From the NCBI RefSeq assembly GCF_029910655.1, contig NZ_CP123897.1, positions 4,019,547-4,083,546 on the forward strand: 64,000 nucleotides of DNA, in the 5' to 3' direction. Below are positions 1 through 8,874 of this stretch, piece by piece. A model generated the notes under the pieces. The model saw only the letters and a list, made by a program, of their open reading frames with translations, did not search any database and was not told the origin of the DNA. The number at the start of each line of letters is the position of its first letter. Position 1 is the first letter of the stretch. A program made the position numbers and the translations under genes. Origin of the DNA: Methylomonas sp. UP202. GTDB taxonomy: Bacteria > Pseudomonadota > Gammaproteobacteria > Methylococcales > Methylomonadaceae.

Positions 1-2
1 TG

Positions 3-884
3 GCGCGGGAACGCGGCGTTTCGCTTTGGCGAGCCGCCGAGTGCATGCTGGGCGAAAAGCAACTGAGCGCCCGTGCCGCCAATGCCCTGCAAGGCTTCAT
101 GAATCTGATCGAGGCCATAGCCCTGGCGACCGACGGCATGAACCTCTACGAGACCGTCAAATACGTCGTCGAGGCCAGCGGCCTGATCGAACTGTATAAA
201 AAAGAAAAACAGGACAAGGGCGAAGCCAGGGTCGAAAACCTGGAAGAGCTGGTCAACGCCGCCAAGCTGTTCGATTACGACAGCGAAAACGCCGAAAACC
301 TGTCGGAACTGGATATGTTCCTGGCGCATGCCGCGCTGGAAGCCGGCGAAATGCAGGGCGAAGCCGACCAGGATTGCGTGCAATTAATGACTTTGCATTC
401 CGCCAAGGGCTTGGAATTCAAACTGGTCTTTCTGGTCGGCATGGAGGAAGGTCTGTTTCCGTCGCAACAAGCGGTGGACGAACCCGGCCGCTTGCAGGAA
501 GAACGCCGTCTCTGCTACGTCGGCATCACCCGCGCGATGCAACAACTTTATCTGACCTATGCCGAGTCGCGCCGCTTATATGGCAAGGACAGCTATCCGA
601 GACCGTCGCGCTTTCTGCGGGAAATCCCCCCGGAAGCCCTGACCGAAATTCGCCTGCGCGCCAACGTCACCCGCCCAGCCTCATCCAGTCCGGCCACGCT
701 AGGCTCGATGGTCGATCAGAACGCCAGTTTTCGGCTGGGTCAGGCGGTCAGGCACGAGAAATTCGGCGAAGGCGTGGTGTTGCAAACCGAGGGCAGCGGC
801 GACCAAGAAAAGGTACAGATCAATTTCCGCAACGCCGGCATCAAATGGCTGATGTTGGCTTATGCCAAATTGGACAAGGCATAA
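3..884 (+). CDS. uvrD: DNA helicase II UvrD, C-terminal part (5' end outside window)
   Basis: 3'-5' superfamily 1 DNA helicase used in nucleotide excision and mismatch repair. The open frame runs in from the window edge without a start, so only about the last 293 residues are here. The visible parts are the 2A-domain helicase motifs: LMTLHSAKGLEF (motif V region) and EERRLCYVGITRA (motif VI, with the arginine finger). The C-terminal tail ends in the HEKFGEGVV and IKWLMLAYAKL segments typical of UvrD/PcrA. The Walker A half is upstream of the window. The gene ends directly at a strong hairpin that separates it from the convergent pyk. Rep and PcrA share these motifs, but the tail favours UvrD. 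Confidence 0.93.
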   Translation, partial: ARERGVSLWRAAECMLGEKQLSARAANALQGFMNLIEAIALATDGMNLYETVKYVVEASGLIELYKKEKQDKGEARVENLEELVNAAKLFDYDSENAENLSELDMFLAHAALEAGEMQGEADQDCVQLMTLHSAKGLEFKLVFLVGMEEGLFPSQQAVDEPGRLQEERRLCYVGITRAMQQLYLTYAESRRLYGKDSYPRPSRFLREIPPEALTEIRLRANVTRPASSSPATLGSMVDQNASFRLGQAVRHEKFGEGVVLQTEGSGDQEKVQINFRNAGIKWLMLAYAKLDKA

Positions 885-921
885 AAAAGCCGCCGTCCGA
901 AAACTCTCGGACGGCGGCTTA
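885..921. terminator. Bidirectional terminator between uvrD and pyk
   Basis: A perfect 12-bp inverted repeat (889-900 with 907-918, loop of 6) is flanked by an A-run before and TT after. It therefore forms a terminator-like hairpin in both directions. It lies 4 bases after the uvrD stop and 15 bases beyond the pyk stop, between convergent genes. Confidence 0.85.
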
Positions 922-935
922 AGCAGTAACGTCGA

Positions 936-2381
936 TTAACCGGCGAAATCTTCGTGCACGGTAATGACTTTCAACGAGTTGGTACCGCCGCTATGACCGG
1001 TGGCATCGCCCTTGGTGATGATGAAAGAATCGCCGTCGGCAACTAAACCACGATTTCTTAATTTTTCGATGATGTAACGGTTGACCTCCGCGTTCGCCAT
1101 TTTTTCGTGCGTGAACGGAATCGGGAACACACCGCGATACAGAGTAACCCGGCCCAAGGTTTTCTCGTGACTACTGAACGCGTAGATCGGAATGCCCGAG
1201 CTGATCCGCGACATCCACAACGGCGTCGAGCCGGTTTCGGTCAACGAGGCGATCCCGCTGATCTTGGTGTGGTTGGCCATGTACATCGCCGACATCGCAA
1301 TCGCTTCGTCCACATGATCAAAGCTATCGGTCATCCGATGCTTGGACTTGATCACCGCAGGCTGCTTCTCGGTTTCCATGCAGATGCGCACCATCGCTTC
1401 GACCGTTTTGACCGGATGTTTGCCGGATGCGGTTTCCGCCGACAACATGATCGCATCGGTTCCGTCGACGATCGCATTCGCAACGTCGAAAACCTCGGCG
1501 CGTGTTGGAATCGGGTTTTCGATCATCGACTCCATCATCTGAGTCGCCGTGATCACCGCCCGGTTCAATTCGCGAGAACGTTTGATCAAATGCTTTTGTG
1601 CCGCCGGCAGATTGGCGTCGCCGATCTCCACACCCAAGTCGCCTCGGGCCACCATGATCACATCCGAGGCCATGATGATTTCGTCGATGACCTCCATGGC
1701 TTCTGCGCGCTCGACCTTGGCCACCAAGCCCGCGGTAGACCCGGCGGCCAGCAGCAAGGCACGCGCTTCGTGCATGTCGTCGGCGGTACGCGGAAAGGAA
1801 ATCGCCACGTAATCGGCCTGGATGATCGCAATGGTCTTGATGTCTTCCTTGTCTTTATCGGTCAATGCCGCCGCCGACAAACCGCCGCCCAGTAAGTTAA
1901 TACCTTTGTTGTTGGACAGATCGCCGCCGACAACCACCTTGGTATTCACTCGGGCGTTGTCCACGACATTCACGACATCCAGCACCACCCGACCGTCGTC
2001 CAGCAGCAAGCGCGTGCCCGGCTTGACTTCCCGAGCCAACGGTTCGTAGCTGATGCCGACCTGAGTATTGTCGCCGTCCAGCTTGCCGAGATTGATGTCC
2101 AACGCAAAGTCCTGGCCTTCTTCCAGCCAAACCTTGTTTTCCTTGAAGCGCTCGATACGAATTTTAGGGCCTTGCAAGTCGGCCAGAATGCCGACCCGAC
2201 GACCGCTTTTTTTGCTCAACTCGCGAACCCGGTTGGCGCGATCAATGTGATCTTGCGCCGAACCGTGCGAGAAATTTAAACGGACAACATCGATGCCTGC
2301 CTTGAACAAATCTTCAAGCACGCCGGGTTTGTCCGTGGCGGGTCCCAGCGTCGCCAGGATTTTTGTTCTACGTAACTGCAT
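936..2381 (-). CDS. pyk: Pyruvate kinase
   Basis: Converts phosphoenolpyruvate and ADP to pyruvate and ATP, the last step of lower glycolysis. The 481-residue protein has the normal family length. It begins with the RRTKILATLGPAT strand and carries the VRLNFSHG motif, the Mg/K-binding ILADLQGPKIRIE segment, the MVARGDLGVEI loop and the TATQMMESM motif. It lies 9 bases downstream of gapA on the same strand, so the two glycolytic genes probably share a transcript. In Type I methanotrophs these enzymes process triose phosphates from the RuMP cycle; that link is known biology, not read from this sequence. It ends at the terminator shared with uvrD. Confidence 0.96.
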   Translation of the reverse strand: MQLRRTKILATLGPATDKPGVLEDLFKAGIDVVRLNFSHGSAQDHIDRANRVRELSKKSGRRVGILADLQGPKIRIERFKENKVWLEEGQDFALDINLGKLDGDNTQVGISYEPLAREVKPGTRLLLDDGRVVLDVVNVVDNARVNTKVVVGGDLSNNKGINLLGGGLSAAALTDKDKEDIKTIAIIQADYVAISFPRTADDMHEARALLLAAGSTAGLVAKVERAEAMEVIDEIIMASDVIMVARGDLGVEIGDANLPAAQKHLIKRSRELNRAVITATQMMESMIENPIPTRAEVFDVANAIVDGTDAIMLSAETASGKHPVKTVEAMVRICMETEKQPAVIKSKHRMTDSFDHVDEAIAMSAMYMANHTKISGIASLTETGSTPLWMSRISSGIPIYAFSSHEKTLGRVTLYRGVFPIPFTHEKMANAEVNRYIIEKLRNRGLVADGDSFIITKGDATGHSGGTNSLKVITVHEDFAG

Positions 2382-2390
2382 GTATTCCCT

Positions 2391-3404
2391 TTATTTGGCG
2401 TTGTACAAAGCGACGGTGGTGTCCAGCATCCGGTTAGAGAAGCCCCATTCGTTGTCGTACCAGGACAGTACTTTGACGAAGTTTCCGCCGGTGACTTTGG
2501 TCAGACCCGCTTCGTAAATCGAGGAATGCGGATTGTGGTTGAAGTCGGAAGACACCAAAGGCTCGTCGTTGATCGCCAAAATACCTTTCAAGGAACCGTT
2601 GGCCGCTTCGCGCAAAATGCCGTCGATTTCTTCCTTGGTGGTATTGCGAGACGCCTGGAAGCACAAATCGACCACCGAGACGTTGATGGTCGGAACCCGC
2701 ATCGCGAAACCGTCCAACTTGCCTTTCATTTCCGGCAACACCAAGCCAACAGCGGCGGCGGCACCGGTTTTGGTCGGAATCATCGATTGGGTGGCGGAAC
2801 GCGCGCGATGCAAGTCGCTGTGATACACGTCGGTCAGTACTTGGTCGTTGGTATAGGAATGAATCGTGGTCATCAAGCCATGATCGACGCCGATGGTATC
2901 CATCAGCGGTTTCACCAGCGGCGCCAAGCAGTTGGTGGTGCAAGAAGCGTTGGAAATGACGGTATCGCTCGCTTTCAAGCTGGTGTGGTTAACGCCGTAA
3001 ACAACGGTCGCATCGACATCGTTACCGCCCGGCGCGGAAATAATGACTTTTTTGGCGCCGGCGGAGAGGTGGGCGGACGCCTTGGCTTTGCTGGTGAAGA
3101 AACCGGTACACTCGTGAACCACGTCGATACCCAACTCGGCCCAAGGCAATTTAGCCGGATCGCGTTCCGCCAGAACCCGGATGCGATCGCCGTTGACCAC
3201 AATGTAATCACCATCGACGGAAACATCGAACGGGAATTTACCGTGCACGGTATCGTACTTGGTCAAGTGTGCATTGGTTTTGGAATCGCCCAAATCGTTG
3301 ATCGCGACGATTTGAATCTCGTTGGTGCGACCAGATTCGTACAACGCGCGCAAGACATTGCGACCGATACGACCGTAACCGTTAATTGCAACTTTAATTG
3401 CCAT
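2391..3404 (-). CDS. gapA: Glyceraldehyde-3-phosphate dehydrogenase
   Basis: NAD(P)-dependent oxidation and phosphorylation of glyceraldehyde-3-phosphate. The Rossmann start [14 protein letters not shown] and the active-site [13 protein letters not shown] (catalytic Cys) identify it. The C-terminal [13 protein letters not shown] is also canonical. The frame stays open a further 13 codons upstream, but the ATG used here is preceded by GGAG at 8 bases and gives the usual [12 protein letters not shown]-terminus (337 residues). It is followed 9 bases later by pyk. Whether it prefers NAD or NADP cannot be decided by eye. Confidence 0.96.
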   Translation of the reverse strand: MAIKVAINGYGRIGRNVLRALYESGRTNEIQIVAINDLGDSKTNAHLTKYDTVHGKFPFDVSVDGDYIVVNGDRIRVLAERDPAKLPWAELGIDVVHECTGFFTSKAKASAHLSAGAKKVIISAPGGNDVDATVVYGVNHTSLKASDTVISNASCTTNCLAPLVKPLMDTIGVDHGLMTTIHSYTNDQVLTDVYHSDLHRARSATQSMIPTKTGAAAAVGLVLPEMKGKLDGFAMRVPTINVSVVDLCFQASRNTTKEEIDGILREAANGSLKGILAINDEPLVSSDFNHNPHSSIYEAGLTKVTGGNFVKVLSWYDNEWGFSNRMLDTTVALYNAK

Positions 3405-3583
3405 AGAGTTTTCTCCGGGATGAGTGTGAAGGACTAACTTCAAGATGTGCGGAAAGCACTAAAAATAGCGCTGATTGTAGCAAACCCCGACAAACAACGT
3501 CTACCGCGCAACCGCGCGGCAAAGCCGGAACCGGCGTTGGCTTGCGTTACAATGGGCACCGATTCCGCAAATAAGACCCAACC

Positions 3584-4501
3584 ATGAATATCCAGTGGTA
3601 CCCCGGCCACATGCATAAGGCCAGCAAAGAGATCAAGGAAGCCCTGCCCGACATCGACCTATTGATCGAAATTCTCGACGCCCGCATTCCCTACAGTAGC
3701 CAGAATCCGATGCTAGCCCGGCTGCGCGACGACAAACCGACGATACGCATCCTCAATAAGACCGATCTGGCCGATCCCGAGGTCACCAAACTTTGGCAGG
3801 ACTACCTGGAACGCGAACAAGGCGTCAAGACCCTGGCCCTTACCAGCCAGCAAACCGACAAGGTCAGACAAATCGTCGATCTGTGCCACAAAATGCTGGC
3901 CGACAAACTGGCCGCCGGCAAAGTCCTGCGGACCATGATCATGGGCATCCCCAATGTCGGTAAATCGACGATCATCAACATTCTGGCCGGTCGCGTCATT
4001 GCCAAGACCGGCAACGAACCGGCCGTCACCAAGCGCCAACAACGCATCAACCTGAGCAATAATTTGGTGCTGTCCGACACGCCGGGCGTGCTGTGGCCCA
4101 ACGTCGAAAACCGCCACGGCGGCTACCGCTTGGCCGTGACCGGCGCCATCAAGGACACCGCCTTCCAACACGACGACATTGCCCTCTATGCGTTGGAATA
4201 CCTGACCCAGGCCTACCCCGAGCAACTGAAAACCCGCTATCGGCTGGAACCGCTGCCGGGCGAGGCGCTGGCCGTGCTGCAAGCGATCGGCGCCAAACGC
4301 GGCTGCCTGCGTAGCGGCGGCGTCGTGGAACTGGACAAGGCCGCCAAACTGCTGTTGACCGAGCTCAGAGCCGGCACGCTGGGCCGCATCAGCCTGGAAA
4401 CCCCGGACATGATCGAACGCGAACTACTGGATGTCGCCGCGTTGCGAGAAGAAAAAGCCGCCAAGCAAACGGCGAAGCGGCGCGGCAACCGACCGCAATA
4501 G
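3584..4501 (+). CDS. ylqF: Ribosome biogenesis GTPase YlqF/RbgA
   Basis: Circularly permuted GTPase that helps assemble the large ribosomal subunit. The permutation is visible: the G4 motif NKTD (near residue 59) precedes the P-loop GIPNVGKST (near 121) and the G3 motif DTPG (near 167). The N-terminus MNIQWYPGHMHKA is diagnostic of the family. Its 305 residues match family length. It is transcribed divergently from gapA across a 140-base spacer. The C-terminal ANTAR-like region is present, and a basic tail (KRRGNRPQ) could contact RNA. It stands alone here, with no ribonuclease HII gene next to it. Confidence 0.93.
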   Translation: MNIQWYPGHMHKASKEIKEALPDIDLLIEILDARIPYSSQNPMLARLRDDKPTIRILNKTDLADPEVTKLWQDYLEREQGVKTLALTSQQTDKVRQIVDLCHKMLADKLAAGKVLRTMIMGIPNVGKSTIINILAGRVIAKTGNEPAVTKRQQRINLSNNLVLSDTPGVLWPNVENRHGGYRLAVTGAIKDTAFQHDDIALYALEYLTQAYPEQLKTRYRLEPLPGEALAVLQAIGAKRGCLRSGGVVELDKAAKLLLTELRAGTLGRISLETPDMIERELLDVAALREEKAAKQTAKRRGNRPQ

Positions 4502-4546
4502 GCCGCTAGGCCCCGCGCCAGCGGAAACTCGAGCGGCTCGATCCAG

Positions 4547-5212
4547 CTAGGCCTTCATCACCTTATAAATATAATGCTCGCCGGCATGATTAACGGTGCT
4601 TTCCTCCAATGTCACCGAAAAACCGAATTCCGGGGCGATGTGTTTCGGATCGTGTTCCTCGCCGACGAATTGCGAATAGGGAATATAGATGCGGGTATGT
4701 TCGCTAATGTAGTCCTTCACTTGATGAAAAAACCGTTTCAATATCTCGCGGCCACCGTCCTCGTTCAGGCCAAAAGTGCCGTCGCACGGGTAATAATTGA
4801 AATTGAATACGATCAGGTCGAACAGCCGGTGCGGCACGTCGGCGAATAAATCGCTGTGCAGGAAATCGATAGGCACCAGATTGGGATTCAAGCGGGTATT
4901 TTCCAAGGTACACATCACCGCATCCCGATTAAAATCCACACCCAACACATTCTCGCAACCCATCTTTTTCAATAAAAACGCGAAATAGCCGCTACCGCAG
5001 CCCATATCCAACGCCGTTTCGGCGGGCGGCTGCCGCTGCATGAAATTGCCAAAAAACGAGCTGGTCAGTCCGAAATCGGACGGAAACACGTTTTTGGCGA
5101 TTTTCAAGGTAATGCCGTCCAACTCGGTGATGTACGGCTGTTTGTCCAAGTAGTGGGAAAGCTCTTGTTTGCGAGCTTCGATGCTCATATCCAACGGATT
5201 CATAGGCGGCAA
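4547..5212 (-). CDS. Class I SAM-dependent methyltransferase
   Basis: A 221-residue protein with a Rossmann methyltransferase core. Motif I is ALDMGCGSGYFAFLL, followed by the acidic strand end VLGVDFNRDAV that binds the SAM ribose. Post-motif DLIVFNFNYYP occupies the place where N6-adenine or glutamine methyltransferases carry NPPY. Here it reads NFNYYP, so the usual amino-group specificity cannot be assumed. An N-terminal helical arm of about 65 residues precedes the core, as in MTS/HemK-like small-molecule or protein methyltransferases. The gene is a single unit, convergent with ylqF and divergent from the cupin gene. The substrate is unknown. Confidence 0.8.
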   Translation of the reverse strand: MPPMNPLDMSIEARKQELSHYLDKQPYITELDGITLKIAKNVFPSDFGLTSSFFGNFMQRQPPAETALDMGCGSGYFAFLLKKMGCENVLGVDFNRDAVMCTLENTRLNPNLVPIDFLHSDLFADVPHRLFDLIVFNFNYYPCDGTFGLNEDGGREILKRFFHQVKDYISEHTRIYIPYSQFVGEEHDPKHIAPEFGFSVTLEESTVNHAGEHYIYKVMKA

Positions 5213-5497
5213 AATTGGGTAGTTGAAGGAGACTGTCGATTACTTGGGCATGCTACCGCAAATCCCGGCGCCAGCTCAAACCCGAACCTACTCGCCGTTC
5301 CGCCTCGAGCCCCGAATCGAAACACCTCCGCCACCTCCCGCGCCGCTCGCGTCGGGCGCCAATCGATGGCGGGCAATTTGCCCGGCAATTTCGGGCAAAT
5401 CTCGGCTTACCGCGCGCCGCGAGGCACTTAAACTCCGCTGGTCCCGACCGAATACCGACTGGACAAACTATCCCCACCCACTTTCGAGAACATCCCG

Positions 5498-5941
5498 ATG
5501 AACACCCATTTATTCGACGACAGCCGTATCCGCTGGCAAACCCTGGCCGGCTTCGACCACTTGCACTATTTCATTCTGCACATCGATAGCGAAGCCCAGA
5601 TTATCGACGTGCTCTTTAAATTCGCCGCCGGCCAACAAATCGTGTTGCATCGCCACAAGGCGCCGAACCACATTTTCGTCATCCAAGGCGAGCACCGCCT
5701 ATATCACCCCGACGGCAGCTTGAAGGAAATCCGGCCGACCGGCCGCTACACCGTCAGCCCCGCCAGCGACGAGCCGCACCGGGAAGGCGGCGGCGACATC
5801 GACGTGGTACTGTTGTTCAGCATACGCGGCTGCGGCGTGCTCTACGAAATCCTCGACGACAACGCCAACGTGATCGGCACGCTGGCAATGGCGGACTTCA
5901 TCGCTTTGCACAATGCGCAACCAGCGTTAACCGATGGATAA
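5498..5941 (+). CDS. Cupin-fold protein (ChrR-like)
   Basis: A 147-residue single-domain cupin. Two histidines in the LHRHKAPNHIFVIQGEH segment and a later EPHREGG match the metal-binding pattern of cupin motifs 1 and 2. The remainder is mostly predicted beta strands. Such ChrR-type cupins bind zinc or another metal and act as sensors, isomerases or dioxygenases. No anti-sigma partner domain or neighbouring sigma factor is visible, so a regulatory role is not supported. It lies 120 bases upstream of the phosphatase gene on the same strand and may be co-transcribed with it. Confidence 0.7.
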   Translation: MNTHLFDDSRIRWQTLAGFDHLHYFILHIDSEAQIIDVLFKFAAGQQIVLHRHKAPNHIFVIQGEHRLYHPDGSLKEIRPTGRYTVSPASDEPHREGGGDIDVVLLFSIRGCGVLYEILDDNANVIGTLAMADFIALHNAQPALTDG

Positions 5942-6061
5942 GCACCCTGCCACCAGCTCCCGAGGCCGGGCGATCTTCGCGCGGCCATTACGATTCGGCA
6001 CTGCTCAAGCGGCCTTCGTGCTAGACTCGCGCGAATTTCCAACACCGCCGAGATTAACGCC

Positions 6062-6616
6062 ATGGCCGGAACGCGGACCAGCCACACCCACCCGCTGCAA
6101 ATTGCCGAAGTGCGCGCCAGCCCGTCGCACGGACGGATCGGCATCACCTTTTGCCCCGGCAAGCACGACCGCTTTGCCCACACCGGCGTCTGGGAGCGCG
6201 ATCTCGGCGTCGATTTGGACGCCATCGCCGCCTGGGGCGCCAAACTGATATTAACCCTGGTGGAACCGGCGGAACTGACCGCGCTCAAGGTTCCGCAACT
6301 CGGCCACGAAATTCGTAGACGCGGCATCGAGTGGCTGCATTTGCCGATCGCCGACTATTCGGTTCCCACCCACGCTTTCGAGCAACAATGGCTAACCCAA
6401 GGCGCCGACATCCGTCGGCGCTTACGCAAGGGCGAAGACTTGCTGGTACATTGCAAGGGTGGCCTGGGCCGGGCCGGCATGATCGCCGCGCGGCTACTGG
6501 TTGAACTAGGCATGAACCCGGAAGCGGCGATCCATGCGGTGCGCCACGCGCGCAAGGGCGCCATCGAAACCCCGGCGCAACTGGCGCTGGTCCGCCGCAC
6601 CCAGCCGATCCCATAA
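6062..6616 (+). CDS. CDKN3-like Cys-based protein phosphatase
   Basis: A 184-residue dual-specificity/tyrosine phosphatase-type enzyme. The P-loop HCKGGLGRAG places the nucleophile at Cys131 and the phosphate-binding Arg at 137. The general acid is probably Asp98 in PIADYSVP. The region around IAAWGAKLILTLVEP resembles the KAP/CDKN3 branch, which bacterial annotations call cyclin-dependent kinase inhibitor 3 family. The stop is followed 9 bases later by the kinase-like gene, so the pair is almost certainly one transcript. The natural substrate is unknown; the adjacent kinase-like product is the obvious candidate partner, which is inference from position only. Confidence 0.85.
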   Translation: MAGTRTSHTHPLQIAEVRASPSHGRIGITFCPGKHDRFAHTGVWERDLGVDLDAIAAWGAKLILTLVEPAELTALKVPQLGHEIRRRGIEWLHLPIADYSVPTHAFEQQWLTQGADIRRRLRKGEDLLVHCKGGLGRAGMIAARLLVELGMNPEAAIHAVRHARKGAIETPAQLALVRRTQPIP

Positions 6617-6625
6617 CCCGCCGAC

Positions 6626-7306
6626 ATGACTACCCTCGATACCGCCAAACTTTCACGGGTAGGCGGACAACTGGGCAGCAATCCGGCCGGCGTTTATCAA
6701 GACGGTAACGGCGGCCGACGCTATTACGTGAAGACGCTAGAATCGGCCGCCCACGCCCGCAACGAATGGCTCGCCGCCCAACTCTATCAACTGGCCGGCG
6801 CGCCGACCCTACGCTACGTGACTACTTCGGCACCGGACCAGATAGCGACCGAATGGATCGTACTGGAAAAGAAATGCCTGGCCCATTTCACCGACAGCGA
6901 GCGCGAACAAGCGCGGCAATGGTTCGGCGTGCACGCCTGGACCGCCAACTGGGACGCCGCCGGCTTCAACGGCGATAACCAAGGCGTTGCCGGCGGACAA
7001 GTCCTGACGCTGGATGTCGGCGGCGCCCTGGCCTTCCGCGCCCAGGGCGATCCCAAGGGCAAGGCGTTCGGTATCCGCGTTGACGAGCTGGACGTCTTGC
7101 GCCGCGACGACGCCAACCCTCACGCCGTCAAGCTGTTCGCCGCGATGACGCCTGAACAAATCGAACAAGCCATCCTAGTCGTCGCTCGCATTCCGGACGA
7201 TGAGATTCGTCAGGTCGTCTTAGCCAGCGGCGGTTCGCCAGCGCTAGCCGACAAGATGCTCGCCCGCAAAGCCGATATGGCTCGGCGTATAGCCCGGACT
7301 GAATAA
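6626..7306 (+). CDS. Kinase-like protein of unknown function, partner of the phosphatase
   Basis: A 226-residue protein that I cannot assign to a named family. Its layout resembles a compact kinase fold. It has a glycine-rich N-terminal loop (residues 12-30), a lysine in YYVK (36) and a glutamate in ARNEWLAAQLY (47). A catalytic-loop-like NWDAAGFNGDNQ follows (Asp110, Asn115, Asp117, Asn118), then a DFG-like LTLDVGGAL (Asp130). A helical tail completes it. That reading is inference from motif order, by analogy with HipA-like and PI3/4-kinase-like enzymes. It follows the phosphatase gene by 9 bases. It may modify protein, lipid or nucleotide, or be a non-catalytic binding fold. Confidence 0.6.
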   Translation: MTTLDTAKLSRVGGQLGSNPAGVYQDGNGGRRYYVKTLESAAHARNEWLAAQLYQLAGAPTLRYVTTSAPDQIATEWIVLEKKCLAHFTDSEREQARQWFGVHAWTANWDAAGFNGDNQGVAGGQVLTLDVGGALAFRAQGDPKGKAFGIRVDELDVLRRDDANPHAVKLFAAMTPEQIEQAILVVARIPDDEIRQVVLASGGSPALADKMLARKADMARRIARTE

Positions 7307-7500
7307 CCCAGGGAACCGGAATGTCTAGCGGAGACGGCGTAATCGGAGCAATTTCTAAGCCCGGTGTAAAAAGGTCCGATTAGCGGAATTACTGAAATAG
7401 AGGAAGGCATCCTGGGTCAGAAATCGGCCAAAAGCTGCCTATCGTCATCGTTCCACCAATAGCAGGTAAGCACCTAAAAGCAGCCGCTTAACAATTTAAA

Positions 7501-8703
7501 TCAGTCACCGCTTTCGGCGGGCGGTTGAGTTTGATTTGTTAAAATATTTCTAGTTCGCTCTAGGTAATTTTTTGCAGCTAAGAAATCCATATCTTCGTTG
7601 CTGCCCCTAGGGCCAGAATAAATATTTTTGGCGCATTCTGATTCAAGCATATTAGTGCATATATCTGGATTTATACCTCCATTAGGCAAAAAGTCTCCTT
7701 TATAGTCTAATAATTTGTATGTCGTCACAGCTAATGCATTGCCATTATGTAGGGGGAATACTGTTAAAACGAATGCGTCACCTAGCGTACGAGTTCCAAC
7801 AATTTTTGCATTTCGCAAATCCCTCAAGGCTAGCGCAAAGGCCTCTGCTCCACTCGAAGTTTGACCATCTACCAATAATATAATACGATTTTTTGGAAAT
7901 TTTGTAGCTGTGCCAGTTCGGATTTCAGGTTTTGGCACTTGTGTACGGTTAGATTCTTGTATCACAACTGAATCAGTAATAAATAAGTCCAAGTAAAGCC
8001 CAATTACATCTAAACTTCCTCCAGTATTACCCCTAATATCAATAACAATATCGAAGAGCGTTGGATTATATTTTAATTTTTCGGAAAAAATAGTTTCGTT
8101 TACGCGTTCAAAGCCATTATAAAAATCAACAATTCGAATATATAAAATATCGTTTTTAACTTCTTGTGCGAAAGTAATATTAGATTCATCTGTCCTGTGG
8201 AACTTGCTGTTTCGAAAGTTGTTCCGCCCAGCTTCTTGTTGGGTTGTGCCTCTAAAATCTTGCTGAAAATAAGAGCGCCCATCAATAGAAAACACCGCTC
8301 GATCAATAATACTAGTTTCGAGGGTGTTAAGATCAATATTTGAAATTAATTTAGATAAAGACTTGGCATCATTAATTATTTTATATATAAGATCCCCGAT
8401 ACTAAGAGGCGCATTAATATTGTACTTCATCTGTTGATTTTTATAGGAAATAACAATTTCACTTTCTGTGTGGGTAAACTTAAAATCATTATCAAAGTTA
8501 CTTAACGCGGCTATGCCTTGCTTAAATATTGTCGATTGATCTATAGGCAGCAAATGCTCTTTTTCAATTTTATTAAATATCTCTGTGAGCCCCTGGGGGC
8601 CTAAAGGTTTATAGATTTGCCTATCTTTAGCCGATATAGAAAAAGATAATGGAAACGACAGAATTATAATTATTATTTGTTTTTTTAAGGCTCTATAATT
8701 CAT
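7501..8703 (-). CDS. Secreted S41-family peptidase homologue
   Basis: A 400-residue protein with an N-terminal signal peptide (hydrophobic IIIIILSFPLSFSISA) and an S41 core. The core shows DIVIDIRGNTGG and the nucleophile region LVDGQTSSGAEAFALALRD. No PDZ domain is visible. At the position of the catalytic Lys of C-terminal processing proteases (FGKG) it reads LGDA, and the partner Gln is also absent. It is therefore either of the tricorn/IRBP-like S41B type or inactive. The gene is markedly AT-rich compared with its neighbours, as is the Sel1 gene beside it, which suggests joint acquisition. The downstream flank (7307-7500) holds nothing recognisable. Confidence 0.82.
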   Translation of the reverse strand: MNYRALKKQIIIIILSFPLSFSISAKDRQIYKPLGPQGLTEIFNKIEKEHLLPIDQSTIFKQGIAALSNFDNDFKFTHTESEIVISYKNQQMKYNINAPLSIGDLIYKIINDAKSLSKLISNIDLNTLETSIIDRAVFSIDGRSYFQQDFRGTTQQEAGRNNFRNSKFHRTDESNITFAQEVKNDILYIRIVDFYNGFERVNETIFSEKLKYNPTLFDIVIDIRGNTGGSLDVIGLYLDLFITDSVVIQESNRTQVPKPEIRTGTATKFPKNRIILLVDGQTSSGAEAFALALRDLRNAKIVGTRTLGDAFVLTVFPLHNGNALAVTTYKLLDYKGDFLPNGGINPDICTNMLESECAKNIYSGPRGSNEDMDFLAAKNYLERTRNILTNQTQPPAESGD

Positions 8704-8729
8704 TGTTCACATTATTTTGATAATAGGCG

Positions 8730-8834
8730 CTAAACAAAGTCTGGTAAGTAAATGGTCTTAAGGCGCGCACAATGGGTAGGCTCGGATTGACCTGGCTTTG
8801 ATTGACCACCCACCGCAACCAAGACCTTACCCAT
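8730..8834 (-). other. GC-richer insert with a 34-codon open frame, status unknown
   Basis: Between the two AT-rich genes lies a short, noticeably GC-richer stretch. On the minus strand it carries an ATG-started 34-codon frame beginning MGKVLVAVGGQSKPGQ. Its ends contain an imperfect inverted pair (ATGGGTAAGG against ATGGGTAGG in opposite orientation). It could be a tiny gene or the relic of a mobile or repeated element. No ribosome binding site stands out. Confidence 0.25.
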
Positions 8835-8874
8835 GTAATGAATCATATAAATTTAATTGATTTTCGCGCAGACA

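Noticed and set aside
1107-1895. 262-codon plus-strand frame opposite pyk
   Set aside because: Antisense shadow of a high-GC gene; Arg/His-rich translation without family features.
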